From assembly GCA_023391175.1 (NCBI GenBank), contig JAEWBL010000578.1, positions 1 to 8,603 on the forward strand: DNA of 8,603 bases, written 5' to 3'. This document shows, piece after piece, positions 6,810-8,603 of this stretch. The notes under the pieces were generated by a model. It saw only the letters and a list, made by a program, of their open reading frames with translations. It did no database searches and had not been told where the DNA came from. Each line of letters starts with the position of its first letter. Positions within the stretch are counted from its first letter, which is position 1. Position numbers and translations under genes: made by a program. The DNA is from Pseudomonadota bacterium (GTDB taxonomy: Bacteria > Pseudomonadota > Alphaproteobacteria > Rhizobiales > Xanthobacteraceae).

Positions 6810-7840
6810 CCTCGCTCGCCCGCGTGCCCTGCACCATCGTCACCGGCTTCCTCGGCGCCGGTAAGACGACGCTGATCCGCCATGTGCTGGAGAATGCCGG
6901 CGGCAAGCGCCTCGCGGTCATCGTCAACGAATTCGGCGACGTGGGCATCGATGGCGAGATCCTGAAGGGCTGCGGCATCGAAAGCTGTGACGAGACCAGC
7001 ATCGTGGAACTCGCCAATGGCTGCCTGTGCTGCACCGTGGCGGATGATTTCGTGCCGGCGCTGGACCAGATCCTCGCCCGCGCGCCGAAGGTGGACCACA
7101 TCCTCATCGAGACCTCCGGCCTCGCGCTGCCGAAGCCCCTGGTGCAGGCCTTCCAGTGGCCGGCCATCAAGGGCCGGGTGACGGTGGATGGCGTGATCGC
7201 CGTGGTGGACGGCCCGGCGCTGGCCGAGGGGCGCGTCGCGCCCGATCTCGCCGCGCTCGATGCGCAGCGTGCCGGGGACGAGAGCCTCGACCATGACGAC
7301 CCGGTGGAAGAGGTGTTCGAGGACCAGATCGCCTGCGCCGATCTCGTCGTCCTCTCCAAGTCCGATCTGCTCGATGCGGCCGGCTTCGCCACGGCCGAGC
7401 AGGCGGTGGCCGGCGCCTTGCCGCGCGCGGTGAAGCTGGTGCGCGCCTCGGGCGGCAAGGTGGACCCGGCGGTGCTGCTCGGCCTCGGCGTCGGCGCGGA
7501 GGATGTCATCGACGCCCGCCGCACCCATCACGACGACGAGGAAGACCACGACCACGACGAGTTCGAGAGCATCGTTCTCGCTTTGCCCGAAATCGCCGAT
7601 CCCGCCGCGCTGGCGGCCAGCGTGGTGAAGGCGGCGGAGACGCCGGACGTGCTGCGCGTGAAGGGCTTCGCCGCCGTCGCGGGCAAGCCGCTGCGCCTGC
7701 TGGTGCAGGGCGTCGGCCCGCGCGTGTCGCACCATTTCGATCGGGCATGGGGCGCGGGCGAGGCGCGGCGCGGGGCGCTGGTGGTCATCGGCCTCAAGGG
7801 CTTCGACCGCGCGGCGGTGGAACGGGCGATCCTCGGCTAG
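6806..7840 (+). CDS. cobW: CobW, G3E-family GTPase of cobalamin biosynthesis
   Basis: A 344-residue cytoplasmic P-loop GTPase of the COG0523/CobW group, thought to deliver cobalt to the aerobic cobaltochelatase CobNST. The Walker A motif GFLGAGKT spans residues 14-21. The hallmark metal-binding motif GCLCC is at 72-76 in the context ELANGCLCCTV. ETSGLALPKP follows the switch region, and the guanine-specificity motif reads SKSD (184-187). A His/Asp/Glu cluster, HHDDEEDHDHDE (241-252), precedes the CobW C-terminal domain, which ends with FDRAWGAGEARRGALVVIGLKGFDRAAVERAIL. Operon position between DUF1636 and cobN, behind a B12 riboswitch, separates it from the zinc-responsive relatives (ZigA/YeiR-like), so cobalt is the likely metal. 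The start is fixed by AAGGAG 5 bases upstream, and the gene overlaps its predecessor by four bases. Length and motifs are normal for the family. Confidence 0.95.
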   Translation: MTSLARVPCTIVTGFLGAGKTTLIRHVLENAGGKRLAVIVNEFGDVGIDGEILKGCGIESCDETSIVELANGCLCCTVADDFVPALDQILARAPKVDHILIETSGLALPKPLVQAFQWPAIKGRVTVDGVIAVVDGPALAEGRVAPDLAALDAQRAGDESLDHDDPVEEVFEDQIACADLVVLSKSDLLDAAGFATAEQAVAGALPRAVKLVRASGGKVDPAVLLGLGVGAEDVIDARRTHHDDEEDHDHDEFESIVLALPEIADPAALAASVVKAAETPDVLRVKGFAAVAGKPLRLLVQGVGPRVSHHFDRAWGAGEARRGALVVIGLKGFDRAAVERAILG

Positions 7841-7843
7841 CCC

Positions 7844-8603
7844 ATGCATATCCTCGCCACCACATCGACGAGCCTGGAGGAGTTGGCCGAGCCGGTCGAC
7901 CTCGCCCAGCCGCCCGGCGACATGGTGGCGCTCTCCTTCACCGACAGCGACCTCATCGCCCTCTCCGCAGCATGGCGCGCGCGGGGCGCGCAGGGACCCA
8001 GCCTGCGCCTCGCGCGGCTGAAGGACCTGCGCCACCCCATGTCGGTGGATTTGTGGGTGGAAAAGGTCGCGGCCAAGGCGAAAGTGGTGCTGGTGCGCCA
8101 GCTCGGCGGGCTGGACTGGTGGCGCTATGGCGCCGAGCAACTGGCCGCCATGGCCCGCGCCCGCGGCATCGCCCTTGCGCTGCTGCCGGGCGAGGACCAG
8201 GACGATCCCCGCCTCGCCGCCCTCTCCACGCTGCCCGAGGAAACCCTCGCCCGCTGGCTCGGCTATTTCCGCGCGGGCGGGCCGGAGAACATGGCGGCCC
8301 TGCTCGTGGCCATGGGCGCGGCGGCGGGCTTTCCCACGCTCGAAACCATCCCCGCGCCCCGCCCCGTGCCTTCTACCGCCTTCCACCGCCCCGGCGCCGG
8401 CCTCGCGACGCTGGAGGAGGTGCGCGGGGCGCCGCGGCCGAATGCGCTCATCCTCTTCTACCGCTCCCAATGGCTCGCCGCCGACACCGCCGCCGTGGAT
8501 GCGCTGGCGGCAGCGCTGGAGGCGCGGAGCATCGCGGCGCATTGCCTGTTCGTCCCCAGCCTGAAGGCACCCGAGGCCCGCGCCCCCCGGCGGGCGGCGC
8601 CCG
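7844..8603 (+). CDS. cobN: Aerobic cobaltochelatase large subunit CobN, N-terminal part (3' end outside window)
   Basis: The first 253 codons of CobN, the large subunit that with CobS and CobT inserts cobalt into hydrogenobyrinic acid a,c-diamide using ATP in the oxygen-dependent cobalamin pathway. The family is usually well over 1,000 residues, so about a fifth to a quarter is visible. The N terminus MHILATTSTSLEELAEPVDLAQPPGDMVALSFTDSDL is typical of alphaproteobacterial CobN, followed by the expected SVDLWVEKVAAKAKVVLVRQLGG, YWRYG-like DWWRYGAEQLAAMARARGI, and PNALILFYRSQWLAADTAAVDALAAALEARSI. The frame is open to the window end. It begins 3 bases after the cobW stop, clearly in the same operon; no strong Shine-Dalgarno is seen, which suggests translational coupling to cobW. 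An alternative such as magnesium chelatase BchH is unlikely given the N terminus and neighbours. Confidence 0.93.
   Translation, partial: MHILATTSTSLEELAEPVDLAQPPGDMVALSFTDSDLIALSAAWRARGAQGPSLRLARLKDLRHPMSVDLWVEKVAAKAKVVLVRQLGGLDWWRYGAEQLAAMARARGIALALLPGEDQDDPRLAALSTLPEETLARWLGYFRAGGPENMAALLVAMGAAAGFPTLETIPAPRPVPSTAFHRPGAGLATLEEVRGAPRPNALILFYRSQWLAADTAAVDALAAALEARSIAAHCLFVPSLKAPEARAPRRAAP

Noticed and set aside
6638..8542. A 634-codon open frame on the minus strand
   Set aside because: It is antisense to DUF1636, cobW and cobN, all strongly recognised on the plus strand, and has the same Arg/Gly/His shadow composition.

Overview
The window is high-GC (about 70% where counted), densely coded DNA with every credible gene on the + strand. 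Gene content points to an alphaproteobacterium of the Rhizobiales/Hyphomicrobiales type, possibly Xanthobacteraceae-like: split glycyl-tRNA synthetase genes, CobN-type aerobic cobalamin genes under a B12 riboswitch, and GC-rich palindromic intergenic repeats. The family-level placement is inference from protein style and was not searched.

Region 1 (1-5657) is a glycyl-tRNA synthetase locus. It opens with the C-terminal part of glyQ (alpha subunit), followed by two tandem paralogous 12-helix transporters of the metabolite:H+ symporter branch of the major facilitator superfamily, then a complete glyS (beta subunit). The two synthetase subunits, which must assemble together, are thus separated by about 2.85 kb that encodes transporters. 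A hairpin that buries a Shine-Dalgarno-like sequence lies just before glyS. Inside glyS, a segment of roughly 260 bp has about 50% GC and quite different codon use, yet stays in frame.

Region 2 (5658-about 6048) has no credible gene. It holds an inverted pair of the widespread REP-like 'CCCTCTCCCC...GGGTGAGGGG' repeat and, after it, a larger set of nested imperfect palindromes.

Region 3 (6049-8603) is the start of a cobalamin operon. A good sigma70-type promoter (TTGACA-17-TTTAGT) stands directly before a complete cobalamin riboswitch aptamer. Behind it come a small cysteine-motif protein of the DUF1636 family, cobW (a G3E-family GTPase) overlapping it by ATGA, and after 3 bases the N-terminal third or less of cobN, the large subunit of aerobic cobaltochelatase, which runs off the window. 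Expected behaviour: adenosylcobalamin binds the leader RNA and shuts off a set of genes for cobalt handling and insertion.

I found no tRNA, rRNA, CRISPR array, transposase or integrase. The most unusual items are the compositional island inside glyS and the DUF1636-cobW-cobN arrangement with an unclear DUF1636 start.
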